Assembly (NCBI RefSeq): GCF_030362935.1
Contig: NZ_JAUCDY010000001.1
Location: 124,001-188,000, forward strand
Direction of reading: 5' to 3'
Origin: Thiopseudomonas acetoxidans
GTDB lineage: Bacteria > Pseudomonadota > Gammaproteobacteria > Pseudomonadales > Pseudomonadaceae
Length of the DNA stretch: 64,000 bases
Below, piece after piece: positions 1 through 7,825 of this stretch (position 1 is its first letter; the number at the start of each line of letters is the position of its first letter). Position numbers and translations under genes: made by a program. A model generated the notes under the pieces. It was not told the DNA's origin. It saw nothing but the letters and a program-made list of their open reading frames with translations, and did not search any database.

Positions 1-184
1 CAAGCAGAATGCAGGCAGTTTAAAGGCGAACCTTGCTGATTACTTGGCTGAGGAAACCCGCCTGCTGGTGGGGCAAAAGGAAGCTCAGGTACGCTTTAAT
101 GAGCTAGACCAGTTAAAGTTACAGCTTGATCGTCTTGAAGCGCGCACAGCTCTTATCTCTCAACGGATTTCGTCCACACTATGA
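1..184 (+). CDS. ubiJ: UbiJ, C-terminal end (partial)
   Basis: Only the last about 60 codons are in the window, read in frame from base 2 to the TGA at 182-184. The peptide is rich in Glu, Gln, Leu and Arg and ends LISQRISSTL, a helical coiled-coil-like tail. UbiJ is an SCP2-domain accessory protein of aerobic ubiquinone biosynthesis that helps organise the Ubi complex. The assignment rests mainly on position: in gammaproteobacteria ubiJ lies directly before ubiB, and here its stop overlaps the ubiB start by 4 nt (ATGA), indicating translational coupling. The SCP2 domain itself lies outside the window. Confidence 0.75.
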   Translation, partial: KQNAGSLKANLADYLAEETRLLVGQKEAQVRFNELDQLKLQLDRLEARTALISQRISSTL

Positions 185-1767
185 AATTATTGGCCATTCG
201 TCGTCTGCTCCGTATTCTTTGGGTCGTTATTCGCTACCGCTTAGATGATTTTTTGTTTGCCCTACCTTTGCCTTGGTTTATTGCCTTATTTAAGTGGTTG
301 TTGCCATGGCGCTGGTTTCGTTTTAGCGCTAATCCACGTCAACGCGGTGAGGCCTTACGTTTGGCGATGGAAGACTTAGGGCCAGTATTTATTAAGTTTG
401 GCCAGATTTTGTCCACACGTCGTGATTTATTACCACCCGATATGGCAGATGAACTGGCTAAACTGCAAGACAAGGTCCCGCCTTTTTCCAGCAAGCTGGC
501 CCGCAAACTGATTGAGTCAGAACTAGGTGATAGCGTTGATAACCTGTTCCGTCAATTTAGCGCAGAGCCACTGGCGTCTGCCTCCATCGCGCAGGTGCAT
601 ACGGCGCAGTTAAAAACGGGTGAGGATGTAGTAGTTAAGGTGATTCGCCCTAATTTGCGTCCTATTATTGCGCAGGATATTGCTTGGCTGTTCTGGCTGG
701 CTAAAATGGCGGAGTCTGCGTCTGCAGAGGCGCGTCGCTTACGCCCAATGGAAGTAGTTAGTGATTATGAAAAAACCATCTATGACGAGCTGGACTTGCA
801 ACGTGAGGCAGCCAATGCCAGTCAGTTAAGACGCAACTTTGATGGCTCAGATATCCTTTACGTACCCAAAATATACTGGCCGTTGTGTCGACAGAAAGTG
901 CTGGTGATGGAGCGCGTCTACGGTATTCCGGTGACTGATATAGACACGCTGGTGGATCAGGGTACAGATTTAAAAAAGCTTGCTGAGCGTGGTGTGGAGA
1001 TTTTCTTTACTCAGGTGTTCCGCGACAGTTTTTTCCATGCGGATATGCATCCGGGAAATATTTTTGTCAGCACCCGCACGCCCTGGGACCCGCAGTTTAT
1101 CGCGATTGATTTTGGCATTATCGGCACCCTTACCAAACAGGATCAGGATTACTTAGCCCGTAATCTTTTAGCTTTCTTTAAGCGTGATTACCACAAAGTG
1201 GCGCAGCTGCACATCGACTCAGGCTGGGTACCTAGCGATACCAAGGTCAATGAGCTGGAAGCTGCGATTCGCACGGTATGCGAGCCGATTTTTGAGCGAC
1301 CTTTAAAGGATATTTCCTTTGGTCATCTGTTGCTGCGCCTGTTTCAAACCGCACGGCGTTTTAATATGGAAGTGCAGCCGCAGTTAGTTTTATTGCAGAA
1401 AACGCTACTCAACATTGAAGGATTAGGGCGACAACTGTATCCGGACTTGGATTTGTGGAGCACAGCGCAACCCTACTTAGAAGGCTGGATGCGCGAGCGG
1501 CATTCGCCTAAATACTTAATAAAACAAGCGCAGCAGCAAATTGAAAAGCTGCCGCACTTGGCGGAAATGATTCGTCAACGCATCGATGCCCCTGTGGTGG
1601 TTAAGCAGAAGCAACCTACAAGCAGCTTTAATGTTGTCGCGGCGCTGTTAGGTGCAGGATTGATTTTTTCAGCGGCGCATCTAGGTATACAGGCTGAGCT
1701 TGAAACATGGCCACAGTGGTTAATGCTGGCTGCTGGGTTGTATTTGGTCAGCCGAGGTCGAGGATAA
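181..1767 (+). CDS. ubiB: UbiB, ubiquinone biosynthesis atypical kinase/ATPase
   Basis: 528 aa, the usual length of the family. The ABC1/ADCK-type protein-kinase-like fold is visible: the signature KFGQ at about residues 72-75, the Ala-rich loop ASASIAQVH near 132-140 that replaces the kinase Gly-rich loop, the VVVK lysine near 153, HADMHPGN (catalytic-loop equivalent) near 290 and the metal-binding DFG in AIDFGIIG near 310. The C-terminus has two hydrophobic segments (about 490-525) that would anchor it to the inner membrane. UbiB supports coenzyme Q synthesis, probably by extracting or delivering lipid intermediates to the Ubi complex. It overlaps ubiJ by 4 nt and is followed after 3 nt by hisI. 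Confidence 0.95.
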   Translation: MKLLAIRRLLRILWVVIRYRLDDFLFALPLPWFIALFKWLLPWRWFRFSANPRQRGEALRLAMEDLGPVFIKFGQILSTRRDLLPPDMADELAKLQDKVPPFSSKLARKLIESELGDSVDNLFRQFSAEPLASASIAQVHTAQLKTGEDVVVKVIRPNLRPIIAQDIAWLFWLAKMAESASAEARRLRPMEVVSDYEKTIYDELDLQREAANASQLRRNFDGSDILYVPKIYWPLCRQKVLVMERVYGIPVTDIDTLVDQGTDLKKLAERGVEIFFTQVFRDSFFHADMHPGNIFVSTRTPWDPQFIAIDFGIIGTLTKQDQDYLARNLLAFFKRDYHKVAQLHIDSGWVPSDTKVNELEAAIRTVCEPIFERPLKDISFGHLLLRLFQTARRFNMEVQPQLVLLQKTLLNIEGLGRQLYPDLDLWSTAQPYLEGWMRERHSPKYLIKQAQQQIEKLPHLAEMIRQRIDAPVVVKQKQPTSSFNVVAALLGAGLIFSAAHLGIQAELETWPQWLMLAAGLYLVSRGRG

Positions 1768-1770
1768 ATT

Positions 1771-2169
1771 ATGTCAGAACAGTGGTTAGCTGAAATAAAC
1801 TGGGATGAGCGGGGCTTAATACCAGTCATTGCACAGGATTATCAAACCGGACGCGTACTGATGGTGGCGTGGATGAATGCAGAATCCTTGCAGCTAAGTG
1901 TGCAGGAAGGACGCGCAATTTACTGGTCGCGCTCAAGAAAAAAACTTTGGCGCAAAGGTGAAGAGTCCGGGCATGTGCAGAAACTGCATGAAGTGCGCCT
2001 AGATTGTGATGCAGATGTTATTATTCTGCAGGTCGAACAGCTTGGCGGTATCGCCTGTCACACCGGAAGGCACAGTTGTTTTTATCGCGTTTTACAAAAT
2101 GGTCAGTGGATTAGCGTAGATCCGGTTCTAAAAGATCCACATGAGATATATCAAGGCGGCAAAGCATGA
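1771..2169 (+). CDS. hisI: Phosphoribosyl-AMP cyclohydrolase HisI
   Basis: 132 aa single-domain enzyme that opens the purine ring of phosphoribosyl-AMP in the third step of histidine synthesis. Family motifs are clear: VLMVAWMN near residue 30, the YWSRSRKKLWRKGEESGH block near 50-68, the Asp-rich DCDAD near 78, and the metal-binding CHTGRHSCFYR near 97-107. As in pseudomonads it is separate from hisE (enterobacteria fuse the two activities). Its last codons overlap the hisE start by 4 nt (ATGA at 2166-2169), so the pair should be translationally coupled. Confidence 0.96.
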   Translation: MSEQWLAEINWDERGLIPVIAQDYQTGRVLMVAWMNAESLQLSVQEGRAIYWSRSRKKLWRKGEESGHVQKLHEVRLDCDADVIILQVEQLGGIACHTGRHSCFYRVLQNGQWISVDPVLKDPHEIYQGGKA

Positions 2170-2501
2170 CAGCTCATACACTTGAACGCATAGCAGAGGT
2201 CTTAGAGGCACGCAAAAATGCTGCGCCGGAAAGCTCCTATGTAGCCAGTCTGTACCATAAGGGACTGAATAAAATACTGGAAAAAGTGGGTGAAGAAGCA
2301 GTAGAAACTATTTTGGCTGCTAAAGATGCACAATACAGCCAGGATATGACTGAGGTTATTTATGAAACTGCAGATCTTTGGTTTCATAGCATGCTGATGT
2401 TGTCTGCGCTTAATATACCTGCGCAGCAAGTGTTTGATGAGTTAGAGCGCCGTTTTGGTCTGTCCGGACACGCGGAAAAAGCAGCAAGAACAGAATCTTA
2501 A
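2166..2501 (+). CDS. hisE: Phosphoribosyl-ATP pyrophosphatase HisE
   Basis: 111 aa MazG-like all-alpha pyrophosphohydrolase that removes PPi from phosphoribosyl-ATP, the second step of histidine synthesis. The metal-binding helix is seen as KVGEEAVETILAAK (about residues 40-53), followed by the ETADLWFH motif near 67-74. It overlaps hisI by 4 nt and ends 21 nt before tatA. The his-tat linkage is a common pseudomonad arrangement and says nothing about a joint pathway. Confidence 0.95.
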   Translation: MTAHTLERIAEVLEARKNAAPESSYVASLYHKGLNKILEKVGEEAVETILAAKDAQYSQDMTEVIYETADLWFHSMLMLSALNIPAQQVFDELERRFGLSGHAEKAARTES

Positions 2502-2522
2502 TAAAAGAAAGAGGTACTAGCT

Positions 2523-2753
2523 ATGGGTGGTATTAGTGTTTGGCAGTTATTAATTGTTTTGGCGATTGTAGTGCTGTTGTTCGGCACTAAGCGCTTGAGA
2601 AGCTTAGGCACGGATGTCGGTGGAGCGGTGAAAGGCTTTCGCAAGGCAATGGAAACTGAAGAAGAAAAGCCTAGCGTAAATCACGAAGCAACAGGACAGA
2701 CTTACGAGTCGAAAGTCCATGAAGCTGAAGAAGATAAATCAACCAAATCCTAA
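2523..2753 (+). CDS. tatA: Sec-independent translocase subunit TatA
   Basis: 76 aa. One N-terminal membrane helix (about residues 5-20) is followed by the conserved FGTKRLRSLGTDVG hinge and an amphipathic helix, then an acidic, disordered tail rich in Glu and Lys. TatA oligomerises to form the pore through which folded proteins cross the inner membrane. An AAAGAGGT-like ribosome site precedes the ATG. It is first in tatA-tatB-tatC, with 9 nt before tatB. Confidence 0.95.
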   Translation: MGGISVWQLLIVLAIVVLLFGTKRLRSLGTDVGGAVKGFRKAMETEEEKPSVNHEATGQTYESKVHEAEEDKSTKS

Positions 2754-2762
2754 GTAGACTCT

Positions 2763-3149
2763 ATGTTTGATATTGGTTTTGCTGAGCTTTTATTAGTGGG
2801 TTTGGTAGCGCTATTGGTCTTGGGACCAGAGCGTCTACCCACTGCTGCGCGCATGGCTGGTTTATGGATCGGCAGGCTCAAGCGTGGCTTTACCAATATT
2901 AGAGAAGAGGTCGAGCGTGAAATTGGTGCCGATGAGATTCGTCGCCAACTACATAATGAAGATATCTTGGCTAAAGAGCGCAAGGTGATTGGGGAAACTA
3001 TTGAACAGACTAAGCAAAGTATCCTTGATGGCAGTAAAGCCATGGAAGATACGGTGGCCTCAGTAAAAAACGCTACACAATTGCAGTCGTCGTTAGCCCA
3101 AGAGCACTCCCAATCTGTAGAGCAGAGTAAAGATGAGTCAAAACACTGA
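2763..3149 (+). CDS. tatB: Tat translocase subunit TatB
   Basis: 128 aa. It begins MFDIGFAELLLVGLVALLVLGPERLP, split here as a single membrane helix ending in the conserved GPERLP hinge near residue 20, followed by a long amphipathic and charged helical tail. TatB forms the twin-arginine receptor complex with TatC. It overlaps tatC by 17 nt, consistent with coupled synthesis of the receptor partners. The length is short but within the family range. Confidence 0.95.
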   Translation: MFDIGFAELLLVGLVALLVLGPERLPTAARMAGLWIGRLKRGFTNIREEVEREIGADEIRRQLHNEDILAKERKVIGETIEQTKQSILDGSKAMEDTVASVKNATQLQSSLAQEHSQSVEQSKDESKH

Positions 3150-3918
3150 TACTGGAAGTATGCCGCTTGTTGCGCATCTAACAGAGTTGCGCAATCGAGT
3201 TTTACGCTGTGTTGCTGCGGTATTGCTTGTCTTTTTGTGTCTGTTTTATTTCGCGCAAGAAATTTACGCGCTGGTGTCCGCCCCTTTAAGAGCCTATCTG
3301 CCAGAAGGCGCTACCATGATCGCTACGGGCGTAGCTTCTCCTTTCTTTACGCCTTTTAAGCTCACTATGGTGGTCTCTGTCTTTGTGACAATTCCCTATA
3401 TTCTGCATCAGGTTTGGGGCTTTATTGCACCTGGGTTGTATCAGCGTGAAAAGCGTATCGCTGTGCCTTTGTTGGTGTCGAGCATCTTTTTATATTATGC
3501 CGGAATGGCCTTTGCGTACTTTGTCGTCTTCCCGATCATGTTTGGCTTTTTTGCCAGCGTGACTCCTGCGGGCGTGGCCATGATGACCGATATTGGTCAG
3601 TACCTTGATTTTGTCTTAACGATTTTCTTTGCCTTTGGTGTCGCTTTTGAAATACCCGTAGCAACGTTCTTGCTGATTTGGGTGGGCGTGGTTGAAGTAG
3701 CTACGCTGAAAAAAAGCCGCCCTTATGTGGTGGTGGGCTGCTTTGTGGTGGGCATGGTATTGACTCCACCTGATATTTTTTCGCAGACGTTACTCGCCTT
3801 ACCTATGTGGTTTTTGTTTGAGGTTGGTTTGATTTTTGGTGGCTTGGCAATTAAAGACCGTGCTAAAGCAGAAGCTGCTGAGGCAGATGAAGGTTTAGAT
3901 GAATCTAATCCTGTTTGA
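3133..3918 (+). CDS. tatC: Tat translocase receptor subunit TatC
   Basis: 261 aa polytopic inner-membrane protein with six predicted helices. Family marks are HLTELRNRV at about residues 15-23 (cytoplasmic N-terminus that contacts the twin-arginine signal), the conserved loop FIAPGLYQREKR near 96-107, and VLTPPDIFSQTLLALP near 215-230. The tail is acidic. TatC recognises Tat signal peptides. Its 3' end overlaps rsmE by 20 nt in a different frame. Confidence 0.96.
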   Translation: MSQNTDTGSMPLVAHLTELRNRVLRCVAAVLLVFLCLFYFAQEIYALVSAPLRAYLPEGATMIATGVASPFFTPFKLTMVVSVFVTIPYILHQVWGFIAPGLYQREKRIAVPLLVSSIFLYYAGMAFAYFVVFPIMFGFFASVTPAGVAMMTDIGQYLDFVLTIFFAFGVAFEIPVATFLLIWVGVVEVATLKKSRPYVVVGCFVVGMVLTPPDIFSQTLLALPMWFLFEVGLIFGGLAIKDRAKAEAAEADEGLDESNPV

Positions 3919-4606
3919 ACCGCAGGACTTTGTTGCTGAGCAGCAAGCGGTTATCCAGGGGCGACGCCTGCAACATCTCTTACAGACCCACAATGCTGAA
4001 CCCGGTCAGCAATTTCGTGCTGGCGTACTCAACAGCATGGTGGGACAGGCTGAGCTGCTGAACATCAGTAGCGATCAAGCGCTGTTTCACCTGTCGCTAG
4101 ATTCAATCCCTCCAGAAAAACTCCCTATTACACTGATACTGGCTTTACCGCGACCGAAAATGCTGCGCCGTATTTTACAAACTGTTGCAAGCATGGGTGT
4201 TGCTAGGCTGATTTTGGTCAATAGCTTTCGGGTTGAGAAAAGCTTTTGGCAAACGCCTTTTTTACAGCCCGAGGCCGTACATGAGCAGCTTGTTCTCGGC
4301 TTGGAGCAAGCTAAAGACACCGTATTGCCTGAGGTTATGCTAGAAAAACGCTTCAAGCCTTTCGTGGAAGATAGACTTGCCGCGTTAAGTCAGAACAGCG
4401 TCAAACTGGTTGCCCACCCGGGCAACTATGCGGCTTGTCCGCGCGCTTTAACTGAACCGGTAACCTTGGCGATTGGGCCAGAAGGCGGCTGGATTGAGTA
4501 TGAAGTCGATAAGCTACAGCAAGCAGGTTTTACACCTGTGCAGCTGGGCGAGCGAATTCTAAGGGTTGAGGTAGCGGTGACGGCGTTGTTGGCTAGGCTG
4601 TTTTAA
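3899..4606 (+). CDS. rsmE: 16S rRNA (uracil-1498-N3) methyltransferase RsmE
   Basis: 235 aa SPOUT-family enzyme that methylates U1498 of 16S rRNA with AdoMet. The N-terminal PUA-like part begins MNLILFEPQDF. The C-terminal knot shows LAIGPEGGWIEYEVD near residues 195-209 and LGERILRVEVAVTALL near 216-231. The ATG lies inside the end of tatC, and the MNLILF start is the usual N-terminus, so the 20-nt overlap is accepted. The gene ends 7 nt from convergent glpE. Confidence 0.93.
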   Translation: MNLILFEPQDFVAEQQAVIQGRRLQHLLQTHNAEPGQQFRAGVLNSMVGQAELLNISSDQALFHLSLDSIPPEKLPITLILALPRPKMLRRILQTVASMGVARLILVNSFRVEKSFWQTPFLQPEAVHEQLVLGLEQAKDTVLPEVMLEKRFKPFVEDRLAALSQNSVKLVAHPGNYAACPRALTEPVTLAIGPEGGWIEYEVDKLQQAGFTPVQLGERILRVEVAVTALLARLF

Positions 4607-4613
4607 TGACGCT

Positions 4614-4934
4614 TTAGTTACTTTCCACCCGTTCTGGAAAAACCTGGCTCCAGCGGGTAAACCCACCATCCATGCTATACACTTCACTGAAATCTTGACT
4701 GTGCAGATAAGCCGCTGCGCTTTGACTGGCATGACCGTGGTAGCAAACCACAATGGTCGGTGCATCGAAGTCAGCTCGTTGTATAAAGCTGGCTACTGAG
4801 TGGTTATCCAGATGGATTGAGTTAGGAATGTGTCCTTGACTGAAGCTGTTTTCGTCGCGTACATCGACAATAATCGCCCCTTGTTCCAGTAGTTTGGCGG
4901 TGTCTTCAACACTGATGTAGCTAAAACTCTGCAT
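4614..4934 (-). CDS. glpE: Thiosulfate sulfurtransferase GlpE (rhodanese)
   Basis: 106 aa single rhodanese domain. The active-site loop is CYHGHAS with the catalytic Cys at about residue 64; the E. coli loop is CYHGNSS, so the loop is similar but not identical. EDTAKLLEQGAIIVDVRDENSF is the usual N-terminal segment, of which IVDVRD is the key motif. The enzyme moves sulfane sulfur from thiosulfate to cyanide or thiols. It sits next to apaH-apaG-rsmA, a pseudomonad neighbourhood, with a 52-nt gap before apaH. Confidence 0.88.
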   Translation of the reverse strand: MQSFSYISVEDTAKLLEQGAIIVDVRDENSFSQGHIPNSIHLDNHSVASFIQRADFDAPTIVVCYHGHASQSAAAYLHSQDFSEVYSMDGGFTRWSQVFPERVESN

Positions 4935-4986
4935 GATGTTATTTAAATTCCTGTTGATTGGTTGACGCGTCTAGTCAGTAAAATAC

Positions 4987-5805
4987 TCAGCAGTTGGTAC
5001 ATTTATAGCGATGAAATTGCTGCGTATGTAAATCATAGAGGGTCATCTTTCCGCCCCAGACACAACCGGTATCTAGGGCAATGGCATTGGCTTCTGTGCT
5101 ACGACCTTTTAAAGCGGCCCAGTGACCAAAAATAACTCTGTGCTGCGCCAGAACCTTGCTGGGGTGGCTAAACCAAGGAGCAAAGCCAGTGGGTGCCTTT
5201 TTAGGACCCTGTTTGTTGCTGAAGTTGAGCATGCCATCAGCGTTACAAAAGCGCATGCGGGTAAAATAGTTGGTAATGAGGCGTAAGCGTGGCAAACCTT
5301 CTAGCTCGTCCGCCCACTGAGCAGGCTCATCGCCATACATATGGAGTAAAAAATCACTGGCTGTCTGTTTGTCGCGCAATACGTGCTCAACTTCATGTGC
5401 GTAGGATAGCGCTTGCTGCAACGTCCATTGCGGTGGAATACCTGCATGGACTAAACAGCTGTTGAGTTCGGCATCGTAGTGCAGCAGTTTTTGCTGTCTT
5501 AACCAGTCCAGCAGTATCGGGCCATCTTCTGCTTCAATGATTTGAGCGATGGTGTCTTTGCGCTTTAGAAATTGAGGGTGATAAGCCGCTGCTAATAAGT
5601 GTAAGTCATGGTTGCCCAGCACGACAGTTAATGCATGGCGTATGGAATATAGAAACCTAAGGGTGGTTAAAGAGTCTGGTCCGCGATTAACCAGGTCGCC
5701 AACGAGCCAGAGCTTATCCTGCTCGGAATCAAACTGCACACGTTGCAATAGGGCCTGCAAAGGCGTGAAACAGCCTTGCAAATCACCTACGGCATAGACC
5801 GTCAT
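4987..5805 (-). CDS. apaH: Diadenosine tetraphosphatase ApaH (symmetrical)
   Basis: 272 aa calcineurin-like metallophosphatase that splits Ap4A into two ADP. Metal-binding motifs are in order: GDLQG near residues 7-11, GDLVNRGPDS near 36-45, GNHD near 64-67, and later FGHWAAL near 225. Ap4A hydrolysis matters for stress signalling and for removing Np4N caps from RNA. The start ATG overlaps the apaG stop by one base, so the two are coupled. Confidence 0.95.
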   Translation of the reverse strand: MTVYAVGDLQGCFTPLQALLQRVQFDSEQDKLWLVGDLVNRGPDSLTTLRFLYSIRHALTVVLGNHDLHLLAAAYHPQFLKRKDTIAQIIEAEDGPILLDWLRQQKLLHYDAELNSCLVHAGIPPQWTLQQALSYAHEVEHVLRDKQTASDFLLHMYGDEPAQWADELEGLPRLRLITNYFTRMRFCNADGMLNFSNKQGPKKAPTGFAPWFSHPSKVLAQHRVIFGHWAALKGRSTEANAIALDTGCVWGGKMTLYDLHTQQFHRYKCTNC

Positions 5806-6185
5806 CAGTGCAAAACTCCCGGGCGCGCCAAGGTAAATGCAGCGATAGGGGCTTCGAATTTTTGCCCATCAAGGGTTTGCATGCCAAAGCTTCCGTACAT
5901 GCTGCCTACTTCTGTATTGAGCAATGTGCCGCTGCTGTAGCGATACTCTGTTTGTGGTTCGATGGTGGGCTGTTCGCCGACCACGCCATCACCACGCACT
6001 TCTTGGGTTTTCCCTTGACCGTCAGTAATTATCCAATGGCGGGTTAGCAGTTGCACGGGGATGTCGCTTTGGTTATGGACCACTATGTCATAAGCAAAGA
6101 CAAAGCGGTTTTCTTCAGGCTGGGATTGTTCGGCCAGAAAGCGGGTGGTGACGCTTACGTCAACTTTAGGTGGTACGATACTCAT
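5805..6185 (-). CDS. apaG: ApaG (DUF525) protein
   Basis: 126 aa, the full ApaG beta-sandwich (fibronectin-III-like). Visible family marks are VVHNQSDIPVQLLTRHWIITDG near residues 31-52 (key: NQSDIPVQLL), VRGDGVVGEQP near 58-68 and GSMYGSF near 92-98. The biochemical role is not settled; the gene is nearly always between rsmA and apaH. It is 6 nt downstream of rsmA. Confidence 0.93.
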   Translation of the reverse strand: MSIVPPKVDVSVTTRFLAEQSQPEENRFVFAYDIVVHNQSDIPVQLLTRHWIITDGQGKTQEVRGDGVVGEQPTIEPQTEYRYSSGTLLNTEVGSMYGSFGMQTLDGQKFEAPIAAFTLARPGVLH

Positions 6186-6191
6186 TGATAA

Positions 6192-6995
6192 TCAAGCCTT
6201 GTTTAATAAAGCCAACTGATCGGCAAGGCGCACAAAGGCGGCTAGATCTAATTGTTCGGGACGTTTAGTGCTGTCTACATCGGCAGCGATAATGGCGGAC
6301 TCGGGTAGTAGGTTTTTTAAGGTGTTGCGAATGGTTTTACGACGTTGGTTAAAGGCCTCGCGTACAACACGCTGCAGCGCTTGATAGTCTTGCGCTGGAT
6401 GTGGCAGCTCCCTGTGTGGTGTGAGACGGACGATAGCGGAGTCTACTTTGGGCGCGGGGGTAAAAGCGCCGGGTCCAACGTTGAATAAATGCTCCACCTG
6501 ACAGTGGTACTGCACCATAAGCGATAAGCGCCCCCAATCGCCATTGCCATGCGTGGCACACATGCGTTTTACGACTTCCTTTTGCAGCATAAAGTGCATG
6601 TCGCGCAGTAGGTGTGCGTGACTCAGCAGGTGGAATATGAGTGGAGTGGAAATGTTGTAGGGCAGGTTGCCTACCACTCTGAGGCTGGCTGGGGTGGTGG
6701 TTAAATTGGTAAAGTCGAATTTTAATGCGTCGCCTTCATGCAGGCGAAAGTTGTCTTTTAAGCCAAAGCGCAGCTTAAGCATGGGGAGTAAGTCTTTATC
6801 CAGTTCAATGACATCAAGCTCTGCACCGCTGCTGACTAAGCTCTCGGTGAGTGCGCCTTGGCCGGGGCCAATTTCAACAAGATGTTCGCTGGCTTGTGGG
6901 TGAATTGCGCGTATAATTCGATCGATAACGGCGGTGTCGTGTAGAAAGTTCTGCCCGAAACGTTTACGTGCTTTATGCAGATATAATTCAGCCAT
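6192..6995 (-). CDS. rsmA: 16S rRNA dimethyladenosine transferase RsmA (KsgA)
   Basis: 267 aa from the ATG at 6995. A longer reading from a TTG at 7007 is possible, but GGAG lies 8 nt before the ATG, so the shorter form is chosen. It dimethylates A1518 and A1519 of 16S rRNA late in 30S assembly. Motifs: RKRFGQNFLHD near residues 10-20, the AdoMet loop EIGPGQGALT near 42-51, and the catalytic NLPYNIS near 110-116. It leads rsmA-apaG-apaH. pdxA and surA, often upstream in Pseudomonas, are not here. Confidence 0.95.
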   Translation of the reverse strand: MAELYLHKARKRFGQNFLHDTAVIDRIIRAIHPQASEHLVEIGPGQGALTESLVSSGAELDVIELDKDLLPMLKLRFGLKDNFRLHEGDALKFDFTNLTTTPASLRVVGNLPYNISTPLIFHLLSHAHLLRDMHFMLQKEVVKRMCATHGNGDWGRLSLMVQYHCQVEHLFNVGPGAFTPAPKVDSAIVRLTPHRELPHPAQDYQALQRVVREAFNQRRKTIRNTLKNLLPESAIIAADVDSTKRPEQLDLAAFVRLADQLALLNKA

Positions 6996-7090
6996 GCCAA
7001 GCTCCAAAAAAGTAGTGCTCTAGTTTAACAAAAATTGCTCGTACCGGTTAGACGCATTGCAGTTGAACAGAGAAAAATATGGCTTGTTGC

Positions 7091-7119
7091 TTGCTGTGAA
7101 GCTGACTTTCTGCTATAAA
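7091..7119 (+). promoter_or_regulatory. Probable sigma70 promoter for rpmB-rpmG
   Basis: TTGCTG (7091-7096) and TATAAA (7114-7119) are separated by 17 bp. Transcription would start near 7126, giving a leader of about 178 nt before rpmB. It is inferred from sequence only. Confidence 0.5.
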
Positions 7120-7211
7120 GTCCGACTCTTTACGGGGTGCTCTGAATTGATTAAAAATATTTGGATCGGCCGTACTAAGATTGGCTATAAATTAGTCGTT
7201 TTAGCTGTATG

Positions 7212-7276
7212 GGAAACTGAGGTTTCCAATATTTAACCGTTTAACTAAGTTTCAACAGCCAACCCATGCCGGGTTG
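7212..7276 (+). promoter_or_regulatory. Two hairpins in the rpmB leader
   Basis: Two small perfect stems lie in the untranslated leader: GGAAAC(TGAG)GTTTCC at 7212-7227, and CAACCC(ATGCC)GGGTTG at 7260-7276, the second ending 27 nt before the rpmB start. Neither is followed by a T-run, so they are not classical terminators. They may form a translational control structure; this is inference. The rest of 6996-7303 shows no supported gene. Confidence 0.4.
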
Positions 7277-7303
7277 TGCATGTGGTTTCTAGAGGGCTGA
7301 GGC

Positions 7304-7540
7304 ATGTCAAAAGTTTGTCAAGTAACCGGTAAGGGTCCGGTTACGGGAAATAAAGTTTCCCACGCCATGAACAAAACCCGCCGTCGTTTTTTGCCAAACT
7401 TGCAGTACCATCGTTTCTGGGTTGAGTCCGAGAAGCGTTTTGTACGTTTGCGCGTAACTGCTAAAGGCATGCGCATAATCGACAAGCGCGGCATTGATAC
7501 AGTATTGACTGAGCTGCGTGCGCGCGGCGTTAAAGTATAG
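7304..7540 (+). CDS. rpmB: 50S ribosomal protein bL28
   Basis: 78 aa basic protein, the usual bacterial L28 length. It starts MSKVCQVTGKGPVTGN and contains SHAMNKTRRRFLPNL near residues 19-33 and the C-terminal RLRVTAKGMRIIDKRG region. It binds 23S rRNA in the large subunit. It is followed after 11 nt by rpmG, the normal pair. Confidence 0.97.
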   Translation: MSKVCQVTGKGPVTGNKVSHAMNKTRRRFLPNLQYHRFWVESEKRFVRLRVTAKGMRIIDKRGIDTVLTELRARGVKV

Positions 7541-7551
7541 GGAGTTTTCTG

Positions 7552-7707
7552 ATGCGTGATTTAATTCGTTTAGTGTCTAGCGCTGGTACAGGTCACTTCT
7601 ATACTACTGACAAAAACAAGCGTACGACTCCGGAAAAGCTTGAGATCAAAAAATTTGATCCAGTTATCCGTAAGCACGTGATTTACAAGGAAGGCAAAAT
7701 CAAGTAA
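7552..7707 (+). CDS. rpmG: 50S ribosomal protein bL33
   Basis: 51 aa. Translation of 7552-7707 gives MRDLIRLVSSAGTGHFYTTD at the start, then KNKRTTPEKLEIKKFDP and a C-terminal YKEGKIK. This is a Cys-free (zinc-independent) L33, as in many gammaproteobacteria. GGAG precedes the ATG at 7 nt. It is co-transcribed with rpmB and is followed by a strong terminator. Confidence 0.97.
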   Translation: MRDLIRLVSSAGTGHFYTTDKNKRTTPEKLEIKKFDPVIRKHVIYKEGKIK

Positions 7708-7722
7708 TTGATTGGTCTACCC

Positions 7723-7752
7723 AAAAAAGCCCGCCTCTGTGCGGGCTTTTTT
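7723..7752 (+). terminator. Rho-independent terminator of rpmB-rpmG
   Basis: The stem GCCCGC/GCGGGC with loop CTCTGT is flanked by A6 and T6 and starts 16 nt after the rpmG stop. The symmetric A and T runs could let it work on both strands. Confidence 0.92.
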
Positions 7753-7825
7753 GTATCTGTAATTGGCATTTTGTAAGCGCTGTAGTACAAAGGGGTTTAA
7801 GGGAGCGCTTTATCAGGGAAGGATA

